In this document: positions 34,560 to 47,745 of the stretch, piece after piece
Layout: the number at the start of each line of letters is the position of its first letter
Numbering within the stretch: position 1 is the stretch's first letter
From: Monilinia fructicola
Lineage: Eukaryota > Ascomycota > Leotiomycetes > Helotiales > Sclerotiniaceae
Assembly (NCBI GenBank): GCA_008692225.1
Contig: VICG01000003.1
Span: 264,001 to 328,000 of the forward strand
Reading direction: 5' to 3'
Length of the DNA stretch: 64,000 nt
Position numbers and translations under genes: made by a program
Notes under the pieces: generated by a model
Databases searched by the model: none
The model's input: the letters and a program-made list of their open reading frames with translations, nothing else
What the model was told of the DNA's origin: nothing

Positions 34560-37370
34560 GCCACGTTTTTCAAGCAATCTGCCATTTGGTAAACAGATGG
34601 ATTGTCCATGTGAGACTACAATCATGTCTTCAATCTCGTCGTGCAAAAATCGATCTTTACTTTTCACTGAAATCCATATGCTCTCTCAATATTCAGCATC
34701 CCCATATTGCTTCTATGGGCACAAAATAAGCCTCCCAAAAAACCAAAAAAATACTTCAATCAGTCATGCGCTATATTTCTCTACTCGGACTGGAACTCTG
34801 GGGAACCCAGAGCTGATCTTACACCTTGGTGTAAAGTGGAATGTCAGTTACCAACTCGGCTATCTGACTTTGTAGATGAAGTATTTTGATAGATCTCCCA
34901 ATGCTCGCGTATTTATTGCACTAGGTGGTTGTGGTGAATGAATATGAAAAGTAGTGTGGATGTCAAGCGAGGGCGGTGAAGTTGTGAAGTGTATGAAGCA
35001 TGAGAACAAGAAGCGTAAATGGCATCCTATGTACGTTTGCGTCGTTCGGTATCTCTTTATTCAGAATATTGAATCATGATATTTGCGATGTCACTATATA
35101 TAGTGATGCTTGCGTTTTTGCTTTTCTCGACTTTATTGAGGATCAAGATGGGGGTCATTGTTGATGTATTGCATGTGGATGTGAATATTTGTAGCTTTTG
35201 GAGTAAGTAAATGCGATGCAGCACGTTTCTGGTTCTCGAATCTTCAAGTGGACACTAGGATTAATATCTAGATGGTTTGTGTTGGCTCTGGTTATTTACT
35301 CCCGCATTTTTATGGGTGTTTCATCATTTGTTGATTCATAGGATGGAACCTAGAATATGTTTCTGTAGCCCATCACAATCCTCCTTTTCCCATCCTTGAT
35401 ACTACTCTTTAGACATCATAATTGCTTTTAAGGACCACTGGGCACACCGACCAAACGTTCGTAGAACATTTCATACAAGCTTAGTCTACAATCTCTATTG
35501 AACTCTTACTTTGAACCATCGTATCGTCTGCAGATATGCCTTTCTCGCGAGTAGATAAGATTATAAAACGTGCTGCCCAGGTGTGCTGAGAGAGCTTAAA
35601 CCATTTAAGCGACGAGATTGGCCTCAACCAAGTCAGAAAGGGAGCACGAGAAAGGTCAACGAACATATCATCTAATTACAAACAACCCCATCAAATCCTC
35701 CGCACAGAAGAAATGATGCGAAAGCGTTGGGCCAAGAAATCGAAGCTTCAACGACGTCGGGTTGTTTTGAAACGCTTTCCTGAATTTTCTGCTTCCCACC
35801 GCCCAGACTTCACGCAATCCTTCCGGATGTAGATCATGAACGCAGAAAATTTGCCCTACGATGGCACCAAACATAGAGATGCACTCTCCATCCCTCAACT
35901 GAACGTCGATGATATAATAAGCGGAAAAAGAATGCCCCTCCTCTTGAACTCCCAAGGTCGATATCATCCCCATCTTTTCATAGACGCAGATCTTAATGGC
36001 ACAAATCTCGGTCCCGGGTCTTGTGACTGGCCAGCTTACTCCATGATTTCTCAAACACGACACGCCGTGTCTGGAGGGAGAAATGATCGAAAGCTCCGGG
36101 AAATCATTCCCATGGACCGGCTTAGATCTACCAAATCAAACACAAGCAGGTCTGGTGCATCCACCTTTCGAGAATTGATCGATTTTGGAACTGCAGGAGA
36201 AGCTATATCCCTTCCTCGCCGAATTTTGTCATGCCATCCTTCATGGTGCCGATAGATCACGCCTTAGCCTTCCCCAAGCGAGCCCGAACCGCCATTTCCC
36301 ACGAATGCCTCGGAATATTCCTCCCTAGCATCAGTAGCCAGCCGCAGAAGCTCCATTTGGGCAGCCTTCCAAACTCGATTATAATCGCCTTCGAGACATA
36401 GCGTCAGCCAGACGTTCTTGATGACTGTAATTCGTGAAAGCTCAAGACCCTTTTCAACTAGATCCCATCTCCCTTCCACCCATCCGAGGATGAAAACCCC
36501 AATCTGATCGCAACGACGAGACGTGCACGTGAAAAAAAATCATGTGCCACCTACACCACTCGCTTAACCTCCTCTAGATCTAGCGACGCATTCGCAGCCT
36601 CGCGAACCCACCCACCATTGAACAGGCAACTACCGCCAGGAGAAAAGATGGCCGGGGAAGACACGCACGCAAATGGGAAGACATCCGAGCCGAGATGCAA
36701 TATCCATACCGTCTTTGCAGGGAGGTTGCCCAGCGAGCGTATCGAGCGCCGACATGTGGAATGTGCCTGGGGTACACGTGACTGTGATTGAAGTTAGGGA
36801 GCATATTGTTCCCCCGGTTCCACTAGCGAAAGCAGATGATTTCCCGAGTGCGAGCCCCCTCTCCTTTCGAGAACAGAGATTTGATCAAGGACTTTATGGC
36901 AATCAGCTTATCAATGGCATTGGCCACAACACTGTGTGCTCATAAAGTATTGCAAAGCAGTGCAACCTGAGTTTCCAAGGCTTGGACAACTGGGGCGTCT
37001 TCCCCTGCCCTTTTCCCTCTAAATACTGGGGCTGAACGTAAGAAACTTGAATACACGGGGTTTTGGGGTTCTCAAATATGACCATCCTTGGTCACGTGGA
37101 TTTGAATATCAAATTCGAGCCAGGTTCCTCAACAGGTAAGGGCTAACCCTAAGTCCAAGTTGCTGATCATACCCGCGCCAATTTTATAACGCCACTGCTG
37201 CAATGAACAGTATCTGGGCCTGGAGAATAGGTTTCAAATTCTATATTCAGATTCTAGGCCATCTCATCTATGAACAAAAAGCAAATATATACCTCAACAT
37301 TGAAGTTGACTTCATCATAATTCATCACACCGACCAATAATATCTGGGTCAAATTTCCAGCTCGGAAAGA
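34560..37370. other. Intergenic with unassigned ORFs
   Basis: About 2.8 kb between SPO11 and SYG1. Open frames at 34707-34889 (+), 35836-36255 (+) and 35668-36063 (-) have no recognisable domains. One short minus-strand ORF is listed separately. Confidence 0.45.
36264..36479 (-). CDS. Small hypothetical ORF
   Basis: A 71-residue frame starting MEGRWDLVEKGLELSRITV with an amphipathic-helix character (WKAAQMELLRLATDAREE). Not recognised. It may be a short gene or part of a spliced gene on the minus strand. No splice or expression signal decides this. Confidence 0.22.
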   Translation of the reverse strand: MEGRWDLVEKGLELSRITVIKNVWLTLCLEGDYNRVWKAAQMELLRLATDAREEYSEAFVGNGGSGSLGEG

Positions 37371-40300
37371 TCAAGCCCCCCTTCTGCTCTGCTTTCTTCC
37401 CCCTCCGCCCTTGCCAGCCCTAACCAATTCATCCACATCTAAACGATCCTGTTCATCTTGTTCATCATCTTCGTCATCATCTTCCTCATCTTCACTACTT
37501 GTAACACGGCTCATATCTGCATCATTCACATCGGGTGACTTTAAGTCCTTCTCATTATCCATAGCAGGTCTCTTCTTCTTTTGAAAATCTTGAGTATGAG
37601 CATCCGCCAAGACCCTGGTAAAAGTTCTTTGCGGACGACGACGTACGGAACTAGTATTGGTTTGTTGCTGTGAAAGGCCGCTGGTATGAGTACGATGTCT
37701 GCCAAGAGCTGGTGATGCCTCGTTTGGTTCGACAGGGGTGATAGGTCGAGATTCTTCAGACTCTCCGGATTCCAAATCATATGGCAAAGCCACATCACGA
37801 AATGCCTTGAAGCGAGCAACGTTAGAGCAATGCTCATTTTCAACCCGGAAGAGTGTCCACATTCCTCTACGACTAATTTCGGAAAATCCGACGAAGAACG
37901 ATACTGCGCTGCTGTGTTGTAGGTCATGCGTATATATCGAATAGAATATCCAATTGAAACGAAGGATGGGGTCCATAATCATTGCTGCATAATACCACCA
38001 AGTAGTTTTGAAACCTCTAACATCGCGAAGAAGTGGCTTATTCGCTCCAGGCTGAAGCAGAGACCAATCCATCAGGAGATCCCAGATACCTAGGTTTTAT
38101 CAGCAGAGATCATAAATTACCCGAGACTCGGTACTTACTGACGTATACCGCATTCAGCGCAGCAAAAAGGCTGAATACGATTAAATTGGTTCGGTCTCTA
38201 TCTATTCGGTAGATGCTCAATGTAACATAAAAGATGATGGTCATAGCATATTTACCACCATTAACTATGATTGTTGATTAGCAAGCCAATGCCCACAGGA
38301 GCATTTGATTAAGAGAGTATAGTCACCTAAATGTGGAAACATGTTTCCTGTATCGCGATAACGTCGTAAACATTGAAGCAAACGCCATATAGCTGGGAGA
38401 GTGGAAAAGAATCCGAGAAGTCGAGAATTTGTAGAATTACATTTCGTAGGATTATGCCAAGATGTTGCGTAAAGACAAAAGAAGAGCTCAATATTCTGTT
38501 CTTCATGTCAGAAAGAACCATGAATCAAATGGTAGGAATCTTACACTCATGAAATAAGTGAGGGAGCAATACATATCTCCCAAGAAAAAAATCTCTAAAC
38601 TCCACGGGGTATAATCCAGCCAATAGTAAACGCCACTGTCAATGGTCAGTATAATACTTGCGCTGCAGTCTGATAGAAGAGACCTACATGAGAATACACA
38701 AACCATTTCCTACTTCTATAGAAGATTATAGGAGCAGGCATAAATATTATAAGAATTGTAACGGAAATTAAAATGACGGGGTAGTATATGAACATTTCTG
38801 GTGTCCCATAACCCGAGAAATTTACCCACAAAAACAAGCCAAAGAGAAGAATGAGAAATGCTGGAAACTCGCTGAGTTGCCGCCAATCCAAATCATGTCG
38901 GGGATCGAACTCGAAAACAAACTTATAATTGATTTTGTTTCGTGTCCAGACACTGCAATCAAAACAGAACAAAGAAAACAGATATAGAGCAAGAAAGTAA
39001 CCACCGTATATCTGCAGTAGATATCCGGTTTGAAATCTAATCGTAGGATCAGGATGCTCCAAAAGTTCCGTGCCATGGATGACTCCCTGAATCGAGAAGA
39101 CAGCACCGATTCCAATAAGAACACCATTCCTAAAAGCGCTGCCAGATTGGTCAATTGACTTTCCACCAATGGTCTTCCTTAGTTTTCCAACAGCAATTTT
39201 GTGATTACCTCTTTCAAAGTACCTCGCGTAAAGATCCTCAACGACATGTATATGTCCATCAAGTACATCACTGTTGACAAACCACGCTTTGTTGACTTTT
39301 TCCGTCATAAATCGAAGGGGTGGATGCGCATTGACAGCTTTGTCATATTTCTTGTTGATCTTACGAAACGCTGTACGGTTCAAAAGCGCATAGGACTTCA
39401 GTAATTCCATACCTCGATAATATTCTTGCAACGCAGATTTCAATTTCCGTTTTGCCGTTCGATAAGATACGTCATTTTCGCGAGGCCGTCTTACATAATC
39501 GCGGTTGTCATTCGGTGCATTCATGTCCTCTGATTGAGACTTAGATGGCAGCTCAGGTGAATTTCTCATGCTGGCCAATGCTCTTGAGTTGGATCCTGGA
39601 TGTGGCCTCAAAGCCGTTGCTTTTGCGTTATCGACTAATCTCCCGAGCGGCCTCAGCCAAGCATTCCGATGATCTTGAGAGGAATGTTCATTTGGATCTT
39701 CATCTCCGGAACGCCCACGAGAGATTCTTCCCATGACTGATCGCTCATCGTCTTTGCGTATTGCTCTTGCATGTTCTGCATCTGCCACTTCTTGTATTCT
39801 GCGATTGCGCATCTCGTGTAATTGTTCCCTCAGAACCTGTAATCGAATTCCAGCTTCGTCCTCCTTGGACCTATAAAATGTTTCGACTTTTTCAAGCTCC
39901 TTGTCCATCCATGAGAAAAATTCTTGTTGACGTATTCGAACATGATCAAAAGCAACCATATCGACGTCAGGTCGACTGTTAGGTTTGGTCAACGGAGTGC
40001 CAACGGAAAAGATTCGTTTCAACATTGGCCGTTCATCAGGTTTTGATGCTTGTGAGCCTGGGCGTCTCAATGAGGCAAACGCAGGTCTAGTCGGGCTTGA
40101 CGTTGTTCCAATCTCATATGCATTCTGAGGGGGAATCGCCGGTGTTCTTTCTGGAGTTCTTTCTGGTACCTCGATTTCGAGAGAGGCTTTGCGACTGACC
40201 GTTGACATAATACGTTCATTTTCAACTGGCGAACCTGGTTTTATCGCTGGATCTGGCAGTTCAAATGCGTGCATACCCATGGCAGGAGGAGTTGGCACAA

Positions 40301-40752
40301 AGCTGCCGTACATTCCATCACTTGTATGCTCTGTGGGTAGGTACCTTTTCGCGATTGGTATTGTTGAAGTGAGCTTCGATGACGCTGTTTCTTCCGCAGT
40401 TCCTCGCGACGCTCCTCCATTGTTTCTTCCCGAATGCGATTCTGAAAGGTCGGCAGTGCCATCAAATGTTCGAGACGATTGAAGCTTTCTTGGGACGAAA
40501 GGAGAGGTGGCACCGTATAAGCTACCAGTTTTGGGAATCAGATTCGATCGCACATCCGCTTGAGGTGATGAATTTATACGATGGGCAGCACGAGCAACTG
40601 CCTTGACTTTCTTCTTGCCTTGCTTGTAGTCAAGATATTTTACGCGCCATTCTATTCGGCGATTAGTCAGTTCACGAATTGTAAGATATCCAATTTCTGA
40701 TGAAAATCTTACCTGGAACAAGATTCTGATCAAGTTCCTTTGCGAACTTCAT
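37371..40752 (-). CDS. SYG1: SYG1/XPR1-type SPX-EXS phosphate transporter
   Basis: Phosphate exporter/sensor of the SPX-EXS family. Exon 1 (40752-40713) encodes MKFAKELDQNLVP and splices to EWRVKYLDYKQGKKKVKA, the SPX opening. A long disordered Ser/Pro insert separates this from the rest of SPX (QQEFFSWMDKELEKVETFY; YRTAKRKLKSALQEYYRGMELLKSYALLNRTAF, which carries the basic inositol-pyrophosphate surface). Several TM segments follow, then EXS: [98 protein letters not shown]. The tail is acidic (DDEDDEQDEQD). Five introns of 49-62 nt fit. The total exon length is one base too long: the excess is in a T7 run (minus strand, about 38585-38591) between VEFRD and FFLGD, where the frame slips. Otherwise about 1,035 residues. 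Confidence 0.93.
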
Positions 40753-43308
40753 GGTGACTAGTGACTAATGGCTATCACAATTGATAGTATGACGAATTGT
40801 AGGTTTTGTCTCAAGCTTATGTGGGTGTTGGACAAGATATATCTCTGTATACTTCTCTGTATTACCATTCTATCCAAGTGGATTCAAGATTCAAGAGCGC
40901 GAATGCATGGTCATTTCATGTAAAGTGCTGGCTGTTGAGTCGTGGCTATCGTCGTGGCTATCGTCGTGGTGTTGGATGTGGTCTTGGATGTGGTCTTGGT
41001 TGTGATAGTAGTCGTGGCTGTGGTGGATCAATTAACTTCTTAGTTGTAGTATGATAAAGCAAGATCTAGAATTGGCAGCCCGATGATTGATGGAATCCAG
41101 TTTGCCTAAAATGTTTCTGTATCAATTCTAGATTTGGATTTTCGGATGTGTCGATCAACGAAAGTGGGGAATCTCATTTTTTCTTATACAGTACTCCGTA
41201 CTCTCTCTGTATACATTTCCCCGATTGGCTGACAAGGGTATGACTTCATAGCTCAAGCCACAATTAGACTTTTGTGGCTGTATTAGCCTTATGTAATCTA
41301 TAGAACTACTAGGTATGTAACCTTGAAACTCCCAAGATACTTTTAATACTACCTAGGTAATAACTTAAGGATGTACAAGTATGATAACTTGTCAACCCTT
41401 CTTTCCAATAGAATAGGATCAACAATGTTAACCATGCTACTCTACTAGTAGTACCGTTCTAATTCTTATCTCCTTGTGTATGTTCTATGTACGGTAGATG
41501 ACCTATCTACTCGAATGATTCAATTCAGTACAAATTACCTAGGTAGTCCACCAGGTCCTTTCAATCTAATCTAATCTCATCTCATCTCATCAGGATCAAT
41601 ATTTTTATCATCTAGGTTACAGTATGAAAGAGAAATTCAAAATAATTAAAGTACCCGTGGACATACGGGATATATTTATTCACCCCTGTTACCCCTTTTC
41701 ATCAACTCAAAATCACGCACCAGCAATCACATCACATCTATCGCTTAGGCGGTCAAGCCCAAGAACACCAACACCTTTCCAATTGGGCTCTTCTCTGCAT
41801 CTATTGTTCATTTCCTCTAATCACTGAGACCTGATGTTGGGCAGAAAGAGGAATGATTGTCTATCGCCTAGAGAGAGTATGGTGCCGAATTTGATTGAAG
41901 AAGGGGGGAGAAGAGGAGCATGATGGACATATCACGACCACCTAGGTACTAACTTATTATTAACCCAGTCCCGGCATGTTATTTCAGTCTGGAGTTTGAG
42001 CTGGACTCTTCTCGGCTCCCCTAGTATTAGCTTTGGAAGCTTTAAATACAAAACCAGTGCATATGCAGGGCTTCAAGAGCTAGCATGGTCAAAGCTCTTC
42101 CAAAAGTCAAGGAAGCTGTCAGTCTTGCACGTGACTGTAGTATCACATGATCAGAGGAGGATGCACAACATTTCAAAGTCAATGTTTCGCTTTTTAGTCC
42201 ATATCCGCATCATATGAGTTTTTGTAGATGTTTTTGTTGGCTTACTGCGGTACGATTGTACTTCAAGATCGATCAGTTAGATTCCTGAAACTACAAGGAA
42301 TTTGTTTCTCTTGTTGACATTATAGGCATGTCATTCATCGTATGTTTCAGTTTGCTTTACAGAAGGAGTCTTTTCTGTTCATATGTAGATAGACGGTGTA
42401 AATGTTCTTATGAAGAGTGATGTTAGAGGTCAAGGACCATTGGAATATATGAGTAGAGGTTGGATGAATGCTCTCAATAACAGCAAGATTCAGTGTATAT
42501 GTTAGTGTTATATTATCATCATTGATTATCCTATTGTGATTATCCTGTTCTATTTTCTGCCTCTCTATGCTAGAAGTTCGACTTCCATGTAGACGATCAG
42601 GAATTCCATAATGTCTATCCTCTTTTACATTGTTGATATCTGAAAGGTTCTTGAGGTGTATTGTTGTTGTTGTTGTCTGTTCATAAAGCTTTACTATGGC
42701 AAGCTTTCCCTTGCTCAATATCATTGACAATTTTGATATCAGTTTACTTTTGAGAAGGAATCAAGTTACACATCCAGGGAGGGACAAAATCAAAATTGGT
42801 TGATCCACGAAAGAATAATAGATGCAAAAGTTCAAAGCTGAAGTCCAATGCTTTCTTGACCTATGTACCCATAAGTTCATCTGAATACATATGGCGTGCT
42901 TCCAAAGATGGCAGAGTTTTCCATGGACAACTTAGAATCTCAAAGATGACACTCCGGTCCTGCTTCTATATCCTTATCCCATTGTCGTGTTGTCGAATCT
43001 CACCCAATTAGATCCTCCATTATCAATTTTGCCCTCAATATCATCTCATCCGATAGAATTTTCCAAGCGAGAATTTTTCACCATAACCTTCATGCGACTC
43101 AACAATCTCAACACTAGTACATGGCAGGAGGTAGAAATTATATAAATTTCCTTTGAGACTACCATTCACATCATTCACAGCTGATTGAGAACCTTGTGAG
43201 TTCTTTCAAAGGTTTCAAGTGGTTATGTGCTGAGGAAATTCAGGGTTAATCTGCCGTTAAGCCCTCTCTGTAGTTGTAAATAGCACCTTGTCGGCTGCTT
43301 CCACAATT
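40753..43308. other. Gene-poor stretch
   Basis: About 2.5 kb without a supported gene. Contains imperfect TCGTGGCTATCG / GGATGTGGTCTT short repeats (40939-41020), a TACTCCGTA motif (41192) and two exact TACCTAGGTA palindromes (41350, 41536). Confidence 0.5.
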
Positions 43309-43599
43309 TTAATTTGATCGATTGCCGTATTTTGTAGTTACTGTGCATGCTGATGTACCGTCTTTTGCAATCTTGTGCATGCCTCTCTGCCGTCTCCAAC
43401 CCGCCTTTCTAATAACTAGCTCCTGAACCTCGGCCGCTTCGAACTTTCCAAAGAGCTTAAAAGAATTCTCTTCTTCCCCCTCTATCCTCGTTTCTTGACT
43501 CTTACAGCAGCAATCCTTCCTCCAAACTCTCCCTTTCCCAGTACTAACCCAGACTTGCTTACGCTCATCATCAATCTTAACAACATCAGTTCTTGACAT
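43309..43599 (-). CDS. Small hypothetical ORF
   Basis: From an ATG at 43599 the frame gives about 96 residues with protein-like composition (RTDVVKIDDERKQVWVSTGK; a CCC triplet; FGKFEAAEVQELVIRK). It diverges from the GH128 gene by about 100 bp, so it may instead be chance coding in that gene's promoter. Not recognised. Confidence 0.28.
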   Translation of the reverse strand: MSRTDVVKIDDERKQVWVSTGKGRVWRKDCCCKSQETRIEGEEENSFKLFGKFEAAEVQELVIRKAGWRRQRGMHKIAKDGTSACTVTTKYGNRSN

Positions 43600-43704
43600 C
43601 AACTCAAGTTCAAAATGTAACTCCCACCATTCCCTACCCAAACCTTCTTTTCATCCATACTCCCTATTCTCGATCTATGCTAACTTCACCCCAGTATCTT
43701 CATC

Positions 43705-44610
43705 ATGAATCTCATCATGAAGCTCTCCCTTTTGCTACTCGCCTACTTCGCTCAAACCACTCTTGCCTCCGTCCCCAAGAGAGGCGTCCCATTCAACAAT
43801 GTCGGTTTGATCCAGAATTTTAACGGTGGCGGTTCTCAGGTCAATTGGGCCTGGAACTGGGATTCCGCCATGCCATCCGGTTTTCCCTCCTCAATGGAGT
43901 TCGTTCCCTGTCTTTGGTCGGACTCCTCAGACCACACATCCAACTGGGCAAGCAACGTCAACAATGCCATCTCTCGCGGTTCCACTCACATCGTCGCTTT
44001 CAACGAACCCGATGCATGTGGCAGCGGCCAATCTTGTATGACTCCCCAGCAAGCCGTCAATGCTTGGATGACTTATATCCAACCATTTGCCGGCCGTGTC
44101 GCACTCGGAGCTCCTCAAGTTACAAACGGTGCTAGTGGATTGCCTTGGTTATCATTATTCCTGGCTTTGTGCACGGGCTGCCAAATCGACTTTGTGCCTA
44201 TTCATTGGTATGAAGGAAACGGTGGTCAAAACTATTTGGCCGATTTCTACAACTACGTTGGCTCTGCGTATTACTCTGGTGGAGATCGTCCCATCTGGCT
44301 TACTGAGGTATGTTCCTTCTTCACACTCTCCTGCTTCTTCCCTCTCATCCATTCTCCCTTCCACACATGATACAATACCGAACTCAACTAACACCTTCCT
44401 TCACAGTTCGCTCTCCTCAACCCAGCTAGTGAGTCTGATCAAGAGTACTTCATCAGTCAAGTCATGCCGTGGATGGACAACCTTTCTTGGGTCGCCCGAT
44501 ACGCCTGGTTCATGTGTACTGGCGACGGCGGCGAGCCCCAAGGCACACTATGCAACGCCGACGGCACCCTCACCACTCTGGGCAACGACTACACCTACAC
44601 TGCATTTTAG
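43705..44610 (+). CDS. Secreted GH128 endo-beta-1,3-glucanase
   Basis: A glycoside hydrolase of the Asl1-like/GH128 family acting on beta-1,3-glucan, probably in the cell wall or outside the cell. A signal peptide is evident (MKLSLLLLAYFAQTTLAS). Mature sequence starts VPKRGVPFNNVGLIQNF. TIM-barrel landmarks are HIVAFNEPD (acid/base Glu), QIDFVPIHWYEG and DRPIWLTE-FALLNPAS (nucleophile Glu at the splice junction). The intron at 44308-44406 (99 nt, donor GTATGT, acceptor CACAG) restores the frame; total 268 residues, a typical size. It ends just after NDYTYTAF. Either ATG (43705 or 43720) fits; the second sits directly at the signal peptide. No carbohydrate-binding module or GPI tail is seen. 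Confidence 0.92.
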
Positions 44611-46466
44611 GCTTCCTCCAACGCACCACGATCCTTCGACTCTCGGGTCTCAAGATCGGTGGCGGCAATGACGGCACCAGGAGAACGCATGGTGGATTTT
44701 CTTTCTTTTGTTATCTTACATAGCGATTCATACCGGATGATGGATGATCATATGCTTGGCTTTTTCCTTGCTGATAGTAGGGCATGAAACATTTTGCTAG
44801 TTTCGCTCTATACTCAGCTTGAAATGCAACTTTCTGCTGCACATGTTGATGTTTTACCTGCATGGGATGTGACTATGATTGTGCGTGTCGGTGTTTTTCA
44901 AGTCATGGTGAATTGTTGTGTTTAAAATCTAAACCCCAAATTTCCATAGCCAACTTGTCCGGTATGACCCAGGGGATCTCGATTTGGTCTTCATTGTTTT
45001 GTCCTAATCCTATTAGATTCCAATGATGGACATCAATATCAACCTTCTCTGGACAAACCTGCTGAGTTTTCCTCTGGGGCTCTTGGATATTTATGCCACT
45101 TGCCCAGCATGGTGTCTGAGCTCAATGCTGACATACGTAGTGAAGGGACGCTGTCATTTTCCAGCACACATTCCAATCTCAATTATTTTCTGTGATTTCC
45201 AGAGAAAACTGCGACTGCGATATCATCAATAGCATGTGACCTTGGGAACCTGAAGTATTCTCATTGATAGGGGAAGTCCTGCTCCATCCTCAGCAAGATC
45301 GAATCTAATGGAGGTGATAAATTTGGTTTGTAACTCAAGCGGGAAGGGTAATTTTATGACATACCTAGGTACGTGGAATGTGCCTTTTACCAATGACAAA
45401 TTACAAGAGGACAAATGGCCCGGTGTACGATTTCTCTTTCATAGGAGGGCATGGTTAACGAGGGAAATTCACTTGGGATAGAAGTGTGTATTTGTTATTG
45501 TAGAGCATGAGGTTAGCCTAAGATATGAGTTCTGGCATCTTAATCACCGAGTACCATATCGTTTGAAAGCTTCTTATCCTCTATTTTTGTGGTATGGGAT
45601 TGATACTAGCAGATGAACATGGTTGGTATCCGAATCGTGATCATTTTACATACTGAGCAACTATATGGGAGAAGATTGATAGATGTAATCTTGGAAGCGT
45701 TTACATATTTAGTTATAACTGAATGGAAAAAGTACCATATTGGAAAACACGTCCATACCTGTCCTAATTTTTTAACTAATACTCTTATCTTAAATGACCA
45801 CCGTGAGATATAGAAACCAGCTCAACTTGCCATATAAATCAGACATATAAGGTTGAGAACTATGGATCACCTAAGCTAGTTCTCCTTGCCAGGGAGCAAG
45901 TGATATTATTTAGACGTGGTATTGTATAGATATGAGGAATGAAACACTTCCCTACATACGAACTTTCCAGATTAGAAGATATCTTCCTATCCATTACCAT
46001 GTTATACCTTCATGACCAACCGCCATATTCCGCATGGATATGATATACTTTCTGAAGCAGCGCATTTCAATTCTTCATCCTTCAACATATATTCCCACAT
46101 CTCTTGGTATCTATTCTCAATATCTAAATTCACAGCTGCGAATAACGCAATTAGAAACTAAATTGGAGCAATTAGCGCCTAGGAACGAACGTAGGGTCAA
46201 AGTTGGTCTCAGTTGGAAGTTTGCAGAGATCAAAGCAATTAAAGAGGCTCCAATTGAATTGGGAGATCCTGCGATTGAAGAAGATAATTCTGATACATCT
46301 GGTGATTCTACTGATAAAATGGATTGTATAGAAGAGCACAGGCTGTAGAGACATGAAGGTTCAAGAATTGTATGTTTAATTTTTTGGAGGTGGCCGAAAA
46401 GTGAGTCAGTTGAATTTGTCCCTTGGGTATGAATAGTTGACCACAGTCCTCAGAGTCGGTATAGAA
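44611..46466. other. Intergenic with possible transposase relic
   Basis: About 1.85 kb. No gene supported except a weak relic at 46034-46348. An exact TACCTAGGTA lies at 45362. Confidence 0.5.
46034..46348 (+). pseudogene. Possible DDE-transposase C-terminal relic
   Basis: A 104-residue open frame containing a Leu/Gln coiled stretch (SQLRITQLETKLEQLAPRN) followed by RRVKVGLSWKFAEIKAIKEA and an acidic tail. This resembles the basic tail found at the end of many fungal pogo-type transposases, but no catalytic domain remains nearby. The assignment is a guess from overall pattern. Confidence 0.25.
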
Positions 46467-47745
46467 TTAGAGATGTATCTGGTATCTCTTGCTCATTCTA
46501 GATACGATCTCTGTACTTAGCAGTAAAGCTGGCACCAACGATAGCGCGAGTGCAATAAAGGCTAAAAGACTACTACCCCATCCCAAGCCCAAGTAATCAT
46601 AAAGACTTTCCCAAGCAAGCGGGAGAGGGTGCTCCAAATAAAGATCGAACAGACGTGTTTATATCCAGTGAAATTGCAGCGTATATGCCAAATTTATCGA
46701 TTAGGTACATCTGAATGGGCAAGAAAGCACACATTGTGCCCACACCAAAGAATGCTGTACCGACAACAGGAGCAATCCAAGCATTTGTTTCTATATACGC
46801 TCCAACAATACCAGAAGGAACTAATTGGAACAAGGAAAGCACCAACCATCAGAGATGCAAGGAGGTATTCAGCTTTCATTCCCCATCCTGCTGCTGACCT
46901 CGTCTTAATGTACGCGTTGGAAAAGTTTTCAAAGCCGTGTTGACCAACAATGAAGTCAATACCAAAGCCCAGCTTCGCCAAAATTTAATCCCTACTTCAT
47001 TCGAAACAGATGTAAGGTTGTGGACAGGAAGTAAAGGGAGCTGCATATGACGGAAAACTTGAGAGCTAGGAAAAAGAAAATTAGGGGTATGTCCTTTGAG
47101 GATAAATACAGATGAGATGTATGAGACTACCATCTTAATAAATGTAAATCAAAAGATCCAGCCCCAGCCGATACCTCTCGCCATGAACCCTCCGATAACA
47201 GGACCAATCACTGGACCCGAATTAATTATGAGAGATCTGGGAGTGATAAGATGTAGGTATCAAGAACTGACTGGGAGAGGGTCCATGGATGAAATACTGA
47301 AAATATTACCATGCTTAGCGAGTGGTATAAGGTCGGAAATAGTGCCGCCACCAAAAATTTAGGGTGGGCATCCAGAGAGTTCTTGACAAAATCGAAAGGA
47401 TACAAACAGTCCCATGTAGAAGCTGACCGTGCAAGCTATTTTAAATATCAGTAAGATTATATTAGACGCATGTATAACTGGAGAGCGCTCATAGACCTTG
47501 CTGAAAGGGGCAATTACGAGGGAACAAATGCAAAAACCTAGGATGAAGATAGAAACAATGGATAATGCGAGCTCATTGTGAGAACTTCCAAACTTCTTCA
47601 TAAGTAAAAGAATACCTGGTGCGAAGATACTTGATTTGAAAGATCTGTGAAAGAAATTGCCAGTGGCTAGTGCTAAAAGAATTATCTCAAGAGGAAAACT
47701 CACGTCACACATGTCATGTAAGAGAAAAGACTGATCGTAATCCAT
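46467..47745 (-). pseudogene. Decayed MFS multidrug transporter (DHA1-like)
   Basis: Minus-strand fragments of one DHA1-type drug:H+ antiporter in correct order but different frames: GSSHNELALSIVSIFILGFC; SFYMGLFVSFRFCQELSGC; stop TAA at 47359-47361; IFGGGTISDLIPLAKHGN; SGPVIGPVIGGFMARGIGWG; EYLLASLMVGAFLVPISSFW; TNAWIAPVVGTAFFGVGTM; then, after another frame change near 46625, YDYLGLGWGSSLLAFIALAL to a stop at 46467. GPVIGPVIGG is the family's TM5 motif C. Besides the stop, at least three frameshifts are needed to read it, and the N-terminal region is missing or unrecognisable. Some breaks could be introns, but not the in-frame stop inside SGCPP-IFGGG. Non-functional. Confidence 0.82.

Noticed and set aside
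35668..36255. Opposing 131- and 139-residue ORFs
   Set aside because: Mutually antisense, no domain or splice evidence for either; left unassigned.
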